Origin: Acidimicrobiaceae bacterium
GTDB taxonomy: Bacteria; Actinomycetota; Acidimicrobiia; Acidimicrobiales; Ilumatobacteraceae
NCBI GenBank assembly: GCA_003569125.1
Contig: BGOG01000005.1
Location: 28,592 to 92,591, forward strand
DNA length: 64,000 nucleotides
Direction of reading: 5' to 3'
The notes below the pieces were generated by a model. It worked only from the letters and a program-made list of their open reading frames with translations, was not told the origin of the DNA and did no database searches. Shown in pieces: positions 36,383 to 45,376 of the stretch (the first letter of the stretch is position 1; each line of letters begins with the position of its first letter). A program made the translations under genes and the position numbers.

Positions 36383-37461
36383 CAGAAATTTCTGTCTAAG
36401 CCCCAGAGTTTTGTAAGAAAGTTTGCGGCGTCTCGTATTCCACTTGTTTTAAGTGAACTAAATGGCGCCAAAGAAGAAACTCGATTCTCGGGAGACAGTA
36501 AATCTGCGATGAGGGACGGAACTTCTGAATCAGTACTGCCAAACTCACATTCGTGCGCAAGTCTCAATTGTTTAAGTCTGGTTGCAACAAATTCAGCCTC
36601 GACATTTATTTGATCATGAAGCAAAACTATGGGAATTCTCCATTTGACACATTCGGTTGCGGTGCCGACTCCTGGTCGACAAATTACGACGCCGAGTTTT
36701 TGCCAAGTCGAATCTAGATAGTCAAAACACATCGAATCGTCTTCAAGATCGGTATAAACGACGTGGCCATTTTCGCGAAGCAACTCAGCAATTGTGCGAA
36801 CGCGGTCATCTAGGGTTCGCGTTCCACCACCGTGCACCAAAATGGCGACCCGCTGGTTGTTCTTTGCCGAGTCGAGATCCGGCAACTGCGACCCCAAAAG
36901 CTCTTCAACCATCCACGGCATCAGAACTGGATTCGTCAGCGAAAGAACTGCAGGGGTCGCTAAATCTGCATTGCAAATCATCCTCGGGGTGCAGGTTCGC
37001 AACAGATTTATCTCTCGTTCGACAAACTTGCGGCATGCTTCATTGCTTGCTGCATGTGCCGAAATGACCTCATGCCAAAGAAATGATCCGCTGAGAACGG
37101 TATCTGGCCTGGTTTCGAGCACGCCGACAAGGTTGTCACTCATCATAAAATCTGCGGTCGCAAGGGGTGAGTTGCTCTTTAGTTCCGACTCCCAGCCATT
37201 TAAATTAGCGTCTGTATAACTGTTTGGATCATGACGCCAACGAACACTGTCTTCTGTAACGCCAACGACTGCTTCTGCCCGAACACCAAGGTTTTCTATT
37301 TCGATTTTGAATCTTCTGTGTTGTGCTTCTGTGACGGCAAAGCTGACTCGAAGATTTGAATTCTGTTTCAACAACTCTGTGGCGATCAAAATTTGTCGAC
37401 GGATATGGCCATAACCGTTGGCGCTTACAAGAATTGCAAGATGTTTCGTTTCCGCCATCAA
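36382..37461 (-). CDS. GT-B fold glycosyltransferase/sugar-nucleotide enzyme
   Basis: A 359-aa protein with a GT-B plan: LAILVSANGYGHIRRQILIATELL at the N-terminus (glycine loop, then basic helix as in MurG/PseG), LVHGGGTRTLDDR starting the second domain, and the donor-site stretch VVICRPGVGTATECVKWRIP. It could transfer the CMP-activated sugar, or be a PseG/NeuC-like hydrolase making the NeuB substrate. It heads the operon with neuA. No NeuC hallmark was recognised. Confidence 0.7.
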   Translation of the reverse strand: MMAETKHLAILVSANGYGHIRRQILIATELLKQNSNLRVSFAVTEAQHRRFKIEIENLGVRAEAVVGVTEDSVRWRHDPNSYTDANLNGWESELKSNSPLATADFMMSDNLVGVLETRPDTVLSGSFLWHEVISAHAASNEACRKFVEREINLLRTCTPRMICNADLATPAVLSLTNPVLMPWMVEELLGSQLPDLDSAKNNQRVAILVHGGGTRTLDDRVRTIAELLRENGHVVYTDLEDDSMCFDYLDSTWQKLGVVICRPGVGTATECVKWRIPIVLLHDQINVEAEFVATRLKQLRLAHECEFGSTDSEVPSLIADLLSPENRVSSLAPFSSLKTSGIRDAANFLTKLWGLDRNF

Positions 37462-37563
37462 AACGCAAGGCTAACAGACAAGCGCTTGTAGGCACCGCTG
37501 ATAGCCAAGCGTTATTTGATATCTATTTTGAGATGGCGGAAACTAAACGACGAATTTCTTTGA

Positions 37564-38919
37564 TCAGCTTTGTAATTCAAATTCTGGGTAGGCAGTTACA
37601 CCCATTTCGACATCCAGACCGGCGATTTCATCGGCGGCACTCGAGCGAATTCCACCTTTGGTCATCGTGTTTTGAATTTTGAAGAATCCGAACGACAATG
37701 CAAAGTTGACAACGAAGATTGTTACTCCGCCAAGTGCTTGGGCGCCGAGTTGACCCCAATCGCCTTTGATGATTCCGGCAACTCCAGTCGACTCAGAGCC
37801 GTTCCAGCCTGCGCCGTATGAACCGTTAGAGAAAATTCCAACTGCCAAGACGCCGAACAAACCGCACACACCGTGCACGCTGATCGCACCAACCGGGTCA
37901 TCGATTCGCAATTTTCTTTCGATAAAAAATGACGACTCGATCACGAGTACTGCAGCGACGATACCGATGACTGCTGCCGCCCAAGGTGCGACAAAAGCGC
38001 ACGGTGCGGTGATCGCTACGAGACCTGCGAGCATGCCGTTGATCATCATCGACGGGTCTGGCTTGCCAGTGCGACGCGTGATCCAAAACATCGACGCAAC
38101 GGCACCAAACGCACCAGCGATCGCCGTGTTGGCAGCCACGGTTGCAAACGCGACATCAGTTGCCGAAAGAGTTGATGCGGCATTGAAACCGAACCAACCG
38201 AACAATAAAATAAAAGTACCCAGCATCGCCATCGGAATATCATGACCAGCAATCGTGATTGCTGAACCTTTTTTGTCATACTTGCCGATTCTTGGTCCGA
38301 GAACTATCGCCCCCGCGAGTGCAGCAACGCCACCAACCATGTGCACCACTCCTGAGCCGGCGAAATCAACGTAGCCAGCACCGAGCGACATCGTTGCCCA
38401 AGTCTTGGCCAGCCATCCACCGCCCCATGTCCAGGCTGCGATGACTGGATAATAAATTCCGCCGCAGAATAATCCCCAGATTACGAAACTTCCCCACTTC
38501 CAACGCTCGGCCATCGAACCAGTTGGAATCGTCGCGGTGGTGTCCATAAATGCGGCCATGTATAAAAAGAAACCGAGCAATGCTGGCGTGATATTGCTAC
38601 CAGAAAGTGCCCAGCCACCACCCCAAGCGAAAACCCAATTTCCCGAGCCGATTAACGCTTCGCCAACCGGTGCATCCAGACCAAAAGCCGAATAACTGAA
38701 TCCACCGAATGCGAGTGGAAACCCAATCAGAAAAAATCCAACGAAGCCTAAGCCGAAAATCGCGAAATTTGTACTGACAACATGCGCCGCGTGCTTTGCT
38801 CGACAGAGACCGGTTTCAACTAACGCGAACCCTGCCTGCATAAATACGACCAGGGCCGCACCAATCACCACCCATAGCAGCGAAATTTGTGCCCCGAGAA
38901 CTGTTACATCCGAATTCAT
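37564..38919 (-). CDS. amt: Ammonium transporter
   Basis: A 451-aa Amt/MEP/Rh protein with about eleven membrane segments. The pore twin His are in GSGVVHMVGGVAAL and SVHGVCGLFGVLAVG, and the family signature DFAGSGVVHMVGG is intact. The N-terminal hydrophobic stretch may act as a signal anchor. No glnK follows it. Divergent from the aminotransferase across about 190 nt, which likely carries nitrogen-responsive control. It fits the nitrogen-salvage theme of the neighbouring pyrimidine genes. Confidence 0.94.
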   Translation of the reverse strand: MNSDVTVLGAQISLLWVVIGAALVVFMQAGFALVETGLCRAKHAAHVVSTNFAIFGLGFVGFFLIGFPLAFGGFSYSAFGLDAPVGEALIGSGNWVFAWGGGWALSGSNITPALLGFFLYMAAFMDTTATIPTGSMAERWKWGSFVIWGLFCGGIYYPVIAAWTWGGGWLAKTWATMSLGAGYVDFAGSGVVHMVGGVAALAGAIVLGPRIGKYDKKGSAITIAGHDIPMAMLGTFILLFGWFGFNAASTLSATDVAFATVAANTAIAGAFGAVASMFWITRRTGKPDPSMMINGMLAGLVAITAPCAFVAPWAAAVIGIVAAVLVIESSFFIERKLRIDDPVGAISVHGVCGLFGVLAVGIFSNGSYGAGWNGSESTGVAGIIKGDWGQLGAQALGGVTIFVVNFALSFGFFKIQNTMTKGGIRSSAADEIAGLDVEMGVTAYPEFELQS

Positions 38920-39109
38920 TGTGCCTCTTTCTTTTGATCTGTTTAAGATCTGTCTTTTGATGGTTGTTTTTTAACTGGCGCACGACGCTGTGACTGCCCG
39001 AAAAGATATAACCCCATTGTTTCGTAGATGTCCGAGAAATGTTTCGGGAGTATGGCTTTTTCGTAATTCGGTTAACTTTTTGTATATCCCCGCGAATTAG
39101 GATGATTGC

Positions 39110-40459
39110 ATGACAATTGAAGCCACCAAAACCCAGGCCTATTTAGACGATCGTGCGCATGTATTTCATTCGTGGTCAGCACAAGGAACACTTAATCCGA
39201 CCGAAATTACGGGTGGCGAGGGTTCTTATTTTTGGGATTCGACCGGTAAAAAATATCTCGACTTCTCAAGTCAATTGGTTAATTTGAATATCGGTCACCA
39301 ACATCCAAAATTGGTTGCAGCAATTCAAGAACAAGCAGGAAAACTTTGCACAGTTGCACCGCCGTTTGCCAATGCTTCTCGAAGTGAAGCAGCAAGATTG
39401 ATCACCGAAGTTGCACCTGGCGATTTGAACATGGTGTTTTTCACTAATGGTGGTGCTGAGGCAGCCGAATATGCCACGCGCATGGCAAAACTTCACACTG
39501 GTCGTCACAAAATCCTCACGACATATCGTTCATATCACGGTTCAACAGCCGGTGCGATTGCCCTAACGGGTGACCCGCGCCGATGGGCAAACGAAACTGG
39601 TGCTTCGGGCGCCGTAAAGTTTTGGGGACCATACCCATACCGCTCGGCTTTTCACTCGACTACTGACAAGCAAGAATGCGAGCGGGCGCTCGAACACCTT
39701 GAAAATGTTTTGATGGTTGAAGGTCCTCAAACGGTGGCAATGATCGCGCTCGAAACAGTGGTCGGCACAAATGGAATTTTGGTTCCACCTGATGGCTATC
39801 TGCAGGGCGTTCGAGATCTATGCACAAAGCACGGCATCGTGATGATGTGCGATGAAGTAATGGCAGGATTCGGACGCTGCGGTGAATGGTTCGCAGTAAA
39901 TAAATGGAACGTGACGCCAGATTTGATCTGCTTCGCAAAAGGCGTTAACTCGGGCTATCTGCCTCTCGGCGGAGTGGTCATTAGCCAAAAAATCGCCGAC
40001 ACATTCAAAGACCGTGTGTTTCCTGGCGGTCTTACATATAGCGGTCATCCACTTGCATGTGCGGCTGCGGTTGCGTCAATCAATATTTTCAAAGAAGAAA
40101 AAATCGTTGAACATGCTCGCATGCTCGGCAAAGACATCATCGGCCCAGCACTCGAAAAAATTAAGGCAAAACATCCAAGTGTCGGCGATGTGCGTGGTCT
40201 CGGCGTGTTCTGGGCGATAGAACTCGTCAAGAACCGCGAGACTCGCGAGCCACTCGTGCCATTCAATGCAGCAGGCCCTGATGCCAAGCCGATGCTTGAA
40301 ATCGTTGCAGCATGTAAAGAGCGAAATCTGTGGCCGTTCACACACTTCAATCGCATGCATGTTGTGCCACCATGTAATACGCCTGTTGAAGATATCAAAT
40401 CTGGTCTTGCAATTATCGATGAAGTGCTTGATCTTGCTGACAAGCATTGCAAAAACTAA
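39110..40459 (+). CDS. Class III omega-aminotransferase (beta-alanine/taurine:pyruvate-type)
   Basis: A 449-aa PLP enzyme. The cofactor region is GGAEAAEYATRMAKLHTGR, the Asp of MMCDEVMAGFGRCGEW contacts the pyridine N, and the Schiff-base Lys lies in FAKGVNSGYLPLGG. Overall it is closest to the taurine/beta-alanine:pyruvate transaminase group. Lying beside the dihydropyrimidinase/beta-ureidopropionase operon, it probably converts beta-alanine (or 3-aminoisobutyrate) to malonate (methylmalonate) semialdehyde. TAGGAT ends 6 bases before the ATG, so the mRNA may be leaderless or nearly so. Confidence 0.9.
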   Translation: MTIEATKTQAYLDDRAHVFHSWSAQGTLNPTEITGGEGSYFWDSTGKKYLDFSSQLVNLNIGHQHPKLVAAIQEQAGKLCTVAPPFANASRSEAARLITEVAPGDLNMVFFTNGGAEAAEYATRMAKLHTGRHKILTTYRSYHGSTAGAIALTGDPRRWANETGASGAVKFWGPYPYRSAFHSTTDKQECERALEHLENVLMVEGPQTVAMIALETVVGTNGILVPPDGYLQGVRDLCTKHGIVMMCDEVMAGFGRCGEWFAVNKWNVTPDLICFAKGVNSGYLPLGGVVISQKIADTFKDRVFPGGLTYSGHPLACAAAVASINIFKEEKIVEHARMLGKDIIGPALEKIKAKHPSVGDVRGLGVFWAIELVKNRETREPLVPFNAAGPDAKPMLEIVAACKERNLWPFTHFNRMHVVPPCNTPVEDIKSGLAIIDEVLDLADKHCKN

Positions 40460-40497
40460 GAATTCAGCCAGTCACAAAACATCGAAAAAAATCAGTA

Positions 40498-41334
40498 GTG
40501 CGCATCGTTTCGTTATTGCCGAGTGCAACGGAGATAATTGGTGATCTCGGATTAATCGATCAACTTGTTGGTCGCTCTTGCGAATGTAACTGGCCGTCAT
40601 CGTCGGTTAACGCACCGATCGTCTCACTCAGCCGGGTTGACTCGCTAGGTTTAAGCGGGCCGGCGATAGATGCACAAGTCAGATCAGCAATGAACAATGG
40701 CGAGCAACTTTATGCGATTGACGAAGACTTACTGCGTGAGTTGGCCCCGGATGTGATCATCACTCAAGATCTATGTCGCGTCTGCGCCGTCTCAAGTGAT
40801 GATGTTTGCGATGTTGGCGCGCGCGTGATCTCACTTGATCCGCATACGATCGGCGAAGTTGCCCAATCTGTGATCACACTGGCGTCAGCACTTGGTGTCG
40901 CGTCGCGCGGTGAACAAGTAGCCAAACAAATGCTGGACCGGGTCGAAACCGTGCGTAGGGCCACGGCCAGCAAAACTCGACCGCGAGTGTTCATCGCCGA
41001 ATGGCTTGATCCACCTTTTGCAAGTGGCCATTGGATACCCGAAATGGTTGAAGCCGCTGGCGGTATTGAAGTACTTGGCAAACCTGGCGTGCCATCTGTG
41101 ACGACAACTTGGCAAGCAGTTCGCGAAGCACGACCAGACATCGTTGTTTTCGCCCCGTGTGGGTTTGATGAAATTCGTGCGGCGAAAGAAGCATCAGTGC
41201 TCGCCCACGAGTTCGATCCAAAATGGCAAACTGCCTGCGTAAATGCTGACAGATTTTTCGCTCGCCCTGCTCCATCAATTGCCGACGGTGTCGAACAACT
41301 CGCAAAAATCTTTCATAACATTACAACCAACTGA
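40498..41334 (+). CDS. BtuF-like cobalamin-binding protein without signal peptide
   Basis: About 278 aa from GTG 40498 (VRIVSLLPSATEIIGDLGL); the ORF reaches back to 40447, inside the aminotransferase. It has the BtuF/TroA-type fold with SLLPSATEI, VIITQDLCRVCAVS and TTWQAVREARPDIVVFAPCGF. No signal peptide or lipobox is present, unlike the true importer protein at 60959, so it is likely cytosolic. Such proteins often accompany corrinoid or metal proteins, and the DUF5522 gene follows by 7 nt. Ligand unproven. Confidence 0.75.
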   Translation: MRIVSLLPSATEIIGDLGLIDQLVGRSCECNWPSSSVNAPIVSLSRVDSLGLSGPAIDAQVRSAMNNGEQLYAIDEDLLRELAPDVIITQDLCRVCAVSSDDVCDVGARVISLDPHTIGEVAQSVITLASALGVASRGEQVAKQMLDRVETVRRATASKTRPRVFIAEWLDPPFASGHWIPEMVEAAGGIEVLGKPGVPSVTTTWQAVREARPDIVVFAPCGFDEIRAAKEASVLAHEFDPKWQTACVNADRFFARPAPSIADGVEQLAKIFHNITTN

Positions 41335-41341
41335 TCACGCC

Positions 41342-41584
41342 ATGAGTAACGAAAATAGGATCACCAAACTTGCGAATCGTCCACTCAACGAGCCCAATGA
41401 GTCGCGGCTCTCACCGGACGATCGTGACTATGAATTAATTATTTCTGCACACGAGGAGGCATTGGCCCGTGGAGCTGATGGATATATCGACCCAATCAGT
41501 TCGCTTTTTGTGATAACCGCAGCAACCCTCAAAGCCCGTGGTTTCTGCTGTGTCAACAACTGTCGTCACTGTCCATATATCTAA
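41342..41584 (+). CDS. DUF5522-type small Cys-rich protein
   Basis: An 80-aa protein ending in the conserved GFCCVNNCRHCPYI block, a Cys/His cluster (four Cys, one His) that looks like a metal site. The first 30 residues are a disordered polar tail. Start ATG 41342; a longer ORF from 41243 overlaps the BtuF-like gene in another frame. Its tight link with the BtuF-like gene suggests a shared role. Its 3' side meets the bidirectional terminator. Confidence 0.75.
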   Translation: MSNENRITKLANRPLNEPNESRLSPDDRDYELIISAHEEALARGADGYIDPISSLFVITAATLKARGFCCVNNCRHCPYI

Positions 41585-41616
41585 CTATCGCATCGCGGTA
41601 AGCGAATCACCACAAT

Positions 41617-41653
41617 AAAAAAGGCGGGCCGCCGAAGCGACCCGCCAATTTTT
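41617..41653 (-). terminator. Strong intrinsic terminator with UUCG tetraloop (bidirectional)
   Basis: On the minus strand GGCGGG-TCGC, loop TTCG, GCGG-CCCGCC forms a 10-bp stem (41623-41646, one T-G wobble) followed by six T. It ends the long minus-strand pyrimidine operon. On the plus strand the same stem, with one C-A mismatch, is followed by AATTTTT and can end the DUF5522 transcript. Confidence 0.85.
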
Positions 41654-41684
41654 CTAGATTAATTAACTAGTTAACTGAACTAAC

Positions 41685-42857
41685 TCAGTTGCCACCTTCG
41701 GCGAGAGTAACAGGCTCTGGCATATAAGCCGAACCTGTTGTATCAACACCCTTGGCGTTGAGCAACGCGAGGGCTGCAGTGACGATGTCATTGGTGTATG
41801 CACCGGCATCTGGAGCCTTTGTCAACACGGTTCCGCCTTCGAGGTTCTTCGCTGATTGCGAAAGACTCGCTGTGCGCTCCCATGCTGCTGCGTCGATCAT
41901 TCCGGCACCGCCTGCGGCTGGCCAGATCAACTTGTTAACTTCGTTCATTTGCCACAACTGGTGACTTGCACCAAGCTTGGATCCCTTCGAAACAACGATG
42001 TCTCGGCAAGCCGATACGTTGTCGCGACAGAATGCCCAACCTTGAAGCGAAGCGGCAACAAATTTTGTTGCAGTGTCAACGTATGCAGCATCCGAGAGAC
42101 GTTTTCCGTCTGCCCAAATTGCGTCCTGCAACATTCCAACACCTTCGGCCTCGTATGAAACGACGTTGAAGTCGTCTGCAGTGTAAAGAGCCTTAGTTTT
42201 TGGATTGACTGCTTCAAGAACTTGTGCGTACTCGTTGTAAGTCATTGCTTCTGCGGCATCAATATCGCCAGCGAGCAAGCCCGCCATGTCGAATTGTTGT
42301 TGAACAAGTTTCACATCTTTTGCTGGGTCAAGACCGGCCTTGGTGAGAGCGGCAAAAATTTCAAACTCGTTGCCGTATCCCCAGTTGCCAATATTCTTGC
42401 CTTTGAAATCGGCCGCAGTTGTGATGTTCTTATCTTTGAACGAAACCTGCAATGTGCCTGAACGTTGGAAGACCTGTGCGATATTCACAATGTCTGCTCC
42501 ACCTTCACGACTTGCCAAGGCTTTCGAAACCCACGAAATCGCAAAGTCGGCTTCGCCGTTTGCAAGAACTGTTTGTGGTGAAATGTCTACTGCACCTTCC
42601 AAGATTGTTACATCAAGACATTGCTCGGTGTAGAAACCCTGATCTTGTGCCGCGTAATATCCGGCGAACTGCGCCTGAGTGAACCATTGAAGTTGAAGCT
42701 TCACAGGTGTTGGTGTTACACACTCTGCTGCTGGTGCCGCAGTTTCTGCTGTTGCTGTATCTTGCGTTGCTGCGCCATCGCTACCGCCACAGGCGCCAGC
42801 AATCAACGACATCACCGCGACGCCCGCTAAGGCAATCCTTAATGATTTTGTTTTCAT
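41685..42857 (-). CDS. ABC importer substrate-binding lipoprotein (NMT1/THI5-like)
   Basis: A 390-aa lipoprotein with signal MKTKSLRIALAGVAVMSL and lipobox LIAGACGG. The NMT1/SsuA-type domain begins VKLQLQWFTQAQFAGYYAAQ and contains GYGNEFEIFAALTKAGLD. This class binds pyrimidines, thiamine precursors, riboflavin or sulfonates. The hydropyrimidine-pathway genes upstream in the operon point to a pyrimidine, hydantoin or ureido compound. Last gene before the terminator. Confidence 0.87.
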   Translation of the reverse strand: MKTKSLRIALAGVAVMSLIAGACGGSDGAATQDTATAETAAPAAECVTPTPVKLQLQWFTQAQFAGYYAAQDQGFYTEQCLDVTILEGAVDISPQTVLANGEADFAISWVSKALASREGGADIVNIAQVFQRSGTLQVSFKDKNITTAADFKGKNIGNWGYGNEFEIFAALTKAGLDPAKDVKLVQQQFDMAGLLAGDIDAAEAMTYNEYAQVLEAVNPKTKALYTADDFNVVSYEAEGVGMLQDAIWADGKRLSDAAYVDTATKFVAASLQGWAFCRDNVSACRDIVVSKGSKLGASHQLWQMNEVNKLIWPAAGGAGMIDAAAWERTASLSQSAKNLEGGTVLTKAPDAGAYTNDIVTAALALLNAKGVDTTGSAYMPEPVTLAEGGN

Positions 42858-42892
42858 TTATTTCTCCCCCGGGTTTTACCCCGCATTTGTTG

Positions 42893-43657
42893 TTATTTAC
42901 TCTGACCCCTTCGAGTCAAATTCTCCAAAATAATGGAGACTGTGTAGAACGCTAGCCCAAGTAGGCAAGCGCCCAAAACGTAGGCCCATGCTGCGGCGTT
43001 CTTAGAATTCGCGATATTGCTCGTAATCCGACTACCTAGACCGTTTTGTAGACCACCAAAGTATTCACTGACAAAAGCAGTAATTACCGAAGCTGGCGCG
43101 GCCACTTTGAGCGCTGTAAACAAGTAAGGAACCGCGTTGGGAACGCGAACTTTACGCAAAATCGCGAACTCGCTGGCTGCGTAACTTCGCATCAACTCGA
43201 CTTGAATTGAACTCACTTGTGTCAAGCCCCGAGCCACGTTTACGAGAACGACGAAATAAACGACCAGCGTGACCATAAATCGACGAGGAATCTCACTGGT
43301 AATCGAATACATATTATTGAGAACAGCGACCAGCACAAAAATTGGAATCGCATTCAGCGAAATTGCGAGCGGCGTCACCAGTTGACTTAAAAACCGAAAT
43401 CTGCTGAGAATAAAACTCATCGCTATACCGAGAATCGTGCCGACAATAAGACCGACTAATGCGTTGCCGCCAGAGACTGCCGTGGCTTCCCAAATTCGAG
43501 CCGTGTTATTGAAAAATTGCTCGATGATTTTTGATGGTGCCGCCAAAAAATATGGCTTCAGATCAAAACCCTTTACAGCACCCTCCCACAGGGCGATGAA
43601 CGCAACACCAAAAACAAAAGGTGTAGTGATACTTTTTATGCGGTCGAGAGTTTTCAT
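42893..43657 (-). CDS. ABC importer permease (SsuC/ThiX-like), second permease
   Basis: A 254-aa permease with about six membrane segments. The coupling loop ELMRSYAASEFAILRKVRVPNAVPYLFTAL contains the EAA-type motif contacting the ATPase. It lies 14 nt downstream of the ATPase gene and 35 nt upstream of the binding protein. With the first permease (44499-45376) it should form a heterodimeric channel. Confidence 0.88.
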   Translation of the reverse strand: MKTLDRIKSITTPFVFGVAFIALWEGAVKGFDLKPYFLAAPSKIIEQFFNNTARIWEATAVSGGNALVGLIVGTILGIAMSFILSRFRFLSQLVTPLAISLNAIPIFVLVAVLNNMYSITSEIPRRFMVTLVVYFVVLVNVARGLTQVSSIQVELMRSYAASEFAILRKVRVPNAVPYLFTALKVAAPASVITAFVSEYFGGLQNGLGSRITSNIANSKNAAAWAYVLGACLLGLAFYTVSIILENLTRRGQSK

Positions 43658-43671
43658 TGGTTGATGTTTGC

Positions 43672-44502
43672 TCAGCGATCTTCAGCGCCACGAATTGCAG
43701 TGCTGGCAACATGTTGGGCATGGGTTCCACGCAGTGCTTCACGCACGGCAGTAATACTTTTGAAAAAACCATCGGCGGCACGCGTTAGTTCGCTTCGTTT
43801 TGATCCGAGATTGACTGAAATTATCTCAAGTATTCGCCCAGGTCGGGGTGACATCACGACAACTCGATTCGAAAGATAGACAGCCTCAGGGATCGAGTGC
43901 GTAACAAAGACAACCGTTGTCGAAGTTTCTGCACAAATTCTCAGTAACTCGCCCTGCATATATTCGCGCGTCATTTCATCCAACGCACCAAACGGTTCGT
44001 CCATTAACAACAGCGGTGGGTGCGCAGCAAGTGCACGCGCGATTGCGACGCGTTGCTGCATACCACCAGACAATTGCCATGGATACATGTTGCCGAAATC
44101 TTGAAGTTTCACCAGATCCAACATTTCTGCTGCCCGTGATTCGCGCTTCTTTTTATCCCAACCTTTTAATTCAAGGGGAAGTTCAATATTTTTGCTGACC
44201 GTGCGCCAATCGAATAAGCCCGCTTGTTGAAACGCCATTCCATAATCTTGGTCAAGTCGTGCCTGTGCGGATGTTTTGCCGTTGACACTTATCTCGCCCT
44301 GAGTCGGCTCGAGCAAGTTGGCGATCAGTCGCAACAAAGTTGATTTACCACAACCAGATGGGCCAATCAATGAAACAAATTCGCCCGGCGCAATAGTCAA
44401 ATTTACATCTAGTAACGCGTCAACTTGATTGGCTGTACCTGAATTAAATATTTTGCTGGCTCCATTAACTTCGACAGCACTAATGTTTGCGGCAGCGCTC
44501 AT
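43672..44502 (-). CDS. ABC importer ATP-binding protein (SsuB/TauB-like)
   Basis: A 276-aa ATPase. Walker A SLIGPSGCGKSTLLRLIANL, signature LSGGMQQRVAIARALA, Walker B LLLMDEPFGALDEMTR and the switch His in VFVTHSIPEAVYLSNRVVVM. Start overlaps the stop of the first permease (ATGA). Confidence 0.92.
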   Translation of the reverse strand: MSAAANISAVEVNGASKIFNSGTANQVDALLDVNLTIAPGEFVSLIGPSGCGKSTLLRLIANLLEPTQGEISVNGKTSAQARLDQDYGMAFQQAGLFDWRTVSKNIELPLELKGWDKKKRESRAAEMLDLVKLQDFGNMYPWQLSGGMQQRVAIARALAAHPPLLLMDEPFGALDEMTREYMQGELLRICAETSTTVVFVTHSIPEAVYLSNRVVVMSPRPGRILEIISVNLGSKRSELTRAADGFFKSITAVREALRGTHAQHVASTAIRGAEDR

Positions 44503-45376
44503 GTACTCGTCTCCTTTGGTCGGTTACGCATTAAATACGAATCAAAGAGTGCAACTAGACCTGACATCGTCAGCCCAAGTGCCGCCGCGCCAAACACCGC
44601 CGTAAAAACTTTTGCCGGATCTCCAGTTGCCTCACGGGCGTATTCAATAATCAATCGCCCAATGCCGCCCTTGAGACCAGTACTAATCTCGGCAACTACA
44701 ACACCAACTACGGCACCCGATGCACCGAGTTTCAATGCCGGAACCAAAAATGGAACTGCAGCAGGAAAACGCAACTTGAAAAGTGTCTGTCGCCACGAGG
44801 CGGCGTAACTACTCATGAGTTCAACTGCAGCAGCAGGAGAACTTGTCAAGCCACGCAGCGTGCCGACCGCAACCGGAAAGAAGGCGAGAAATGTGCCGAG
44901 TATCGACGCCGACAACCAACGCGGCCAGACGAATGAACCGATCTCGAGTTTTCCGCCCCACTTACGACCAATGGCGCAAGAGCGATCAATGGAACCGTCT
45001 GCGACATCACCAGATACGGCAACAATCCGCGTCGAACGGTGGTAAACCTTGCCATCAGAATCGCCAAACCAACGCCGATTGTCGTTCCGAGAAAAAATCC
45101 GACGAGTGATAGTCGCAATGAAAACCATGCTCCCGAAAGAACGACGATCCAGATTTTTTTATCCGAGCCGCGAACCTCTGGGCGACCGTAGCGACTGAAC
45201 ATTGTCGAGACATGAGGCATCGCGGTGTCGTTTGCGCGTGGCAAAATTCGAACCCCAAAAAACATGCCACCGTCTTGTGGGCCAATTACTTTGTAAAGTT
45301 CCCAGATGGCAACGATCAGAGCGAGCGTCACCACGAACATGGATGTGCGATATGCGAGACGACGCACCAACTTCAT
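44499..45376 (-). CDS. ABC importer permease, first permease (frameshifted)
   Basis: About 290 aa when the pieces 44846-45376 and 44499-45128 are joined. The N-terminal half gives SLRLSLVGFFLGTTIGVGLAI and QTVPLIALAPLVVS; the C-terminal half continues GGKLEIGSFVWPRWLSASIL and the EAA loop ELMSSYAASWRQTLFKLRFP. The break lies near 44955-44962 by a C4 run, with one missing base. The ATG overlaps the TAA of the luciferase-like gene (TAATG). Confidence 0.85.

Noticed and set aside
37766..38245. 159-aa plus-strand ORF inside amt
   Set aside because: It is antisense to conserved Amt codons and has low-complexity shadow composition; no independent support.
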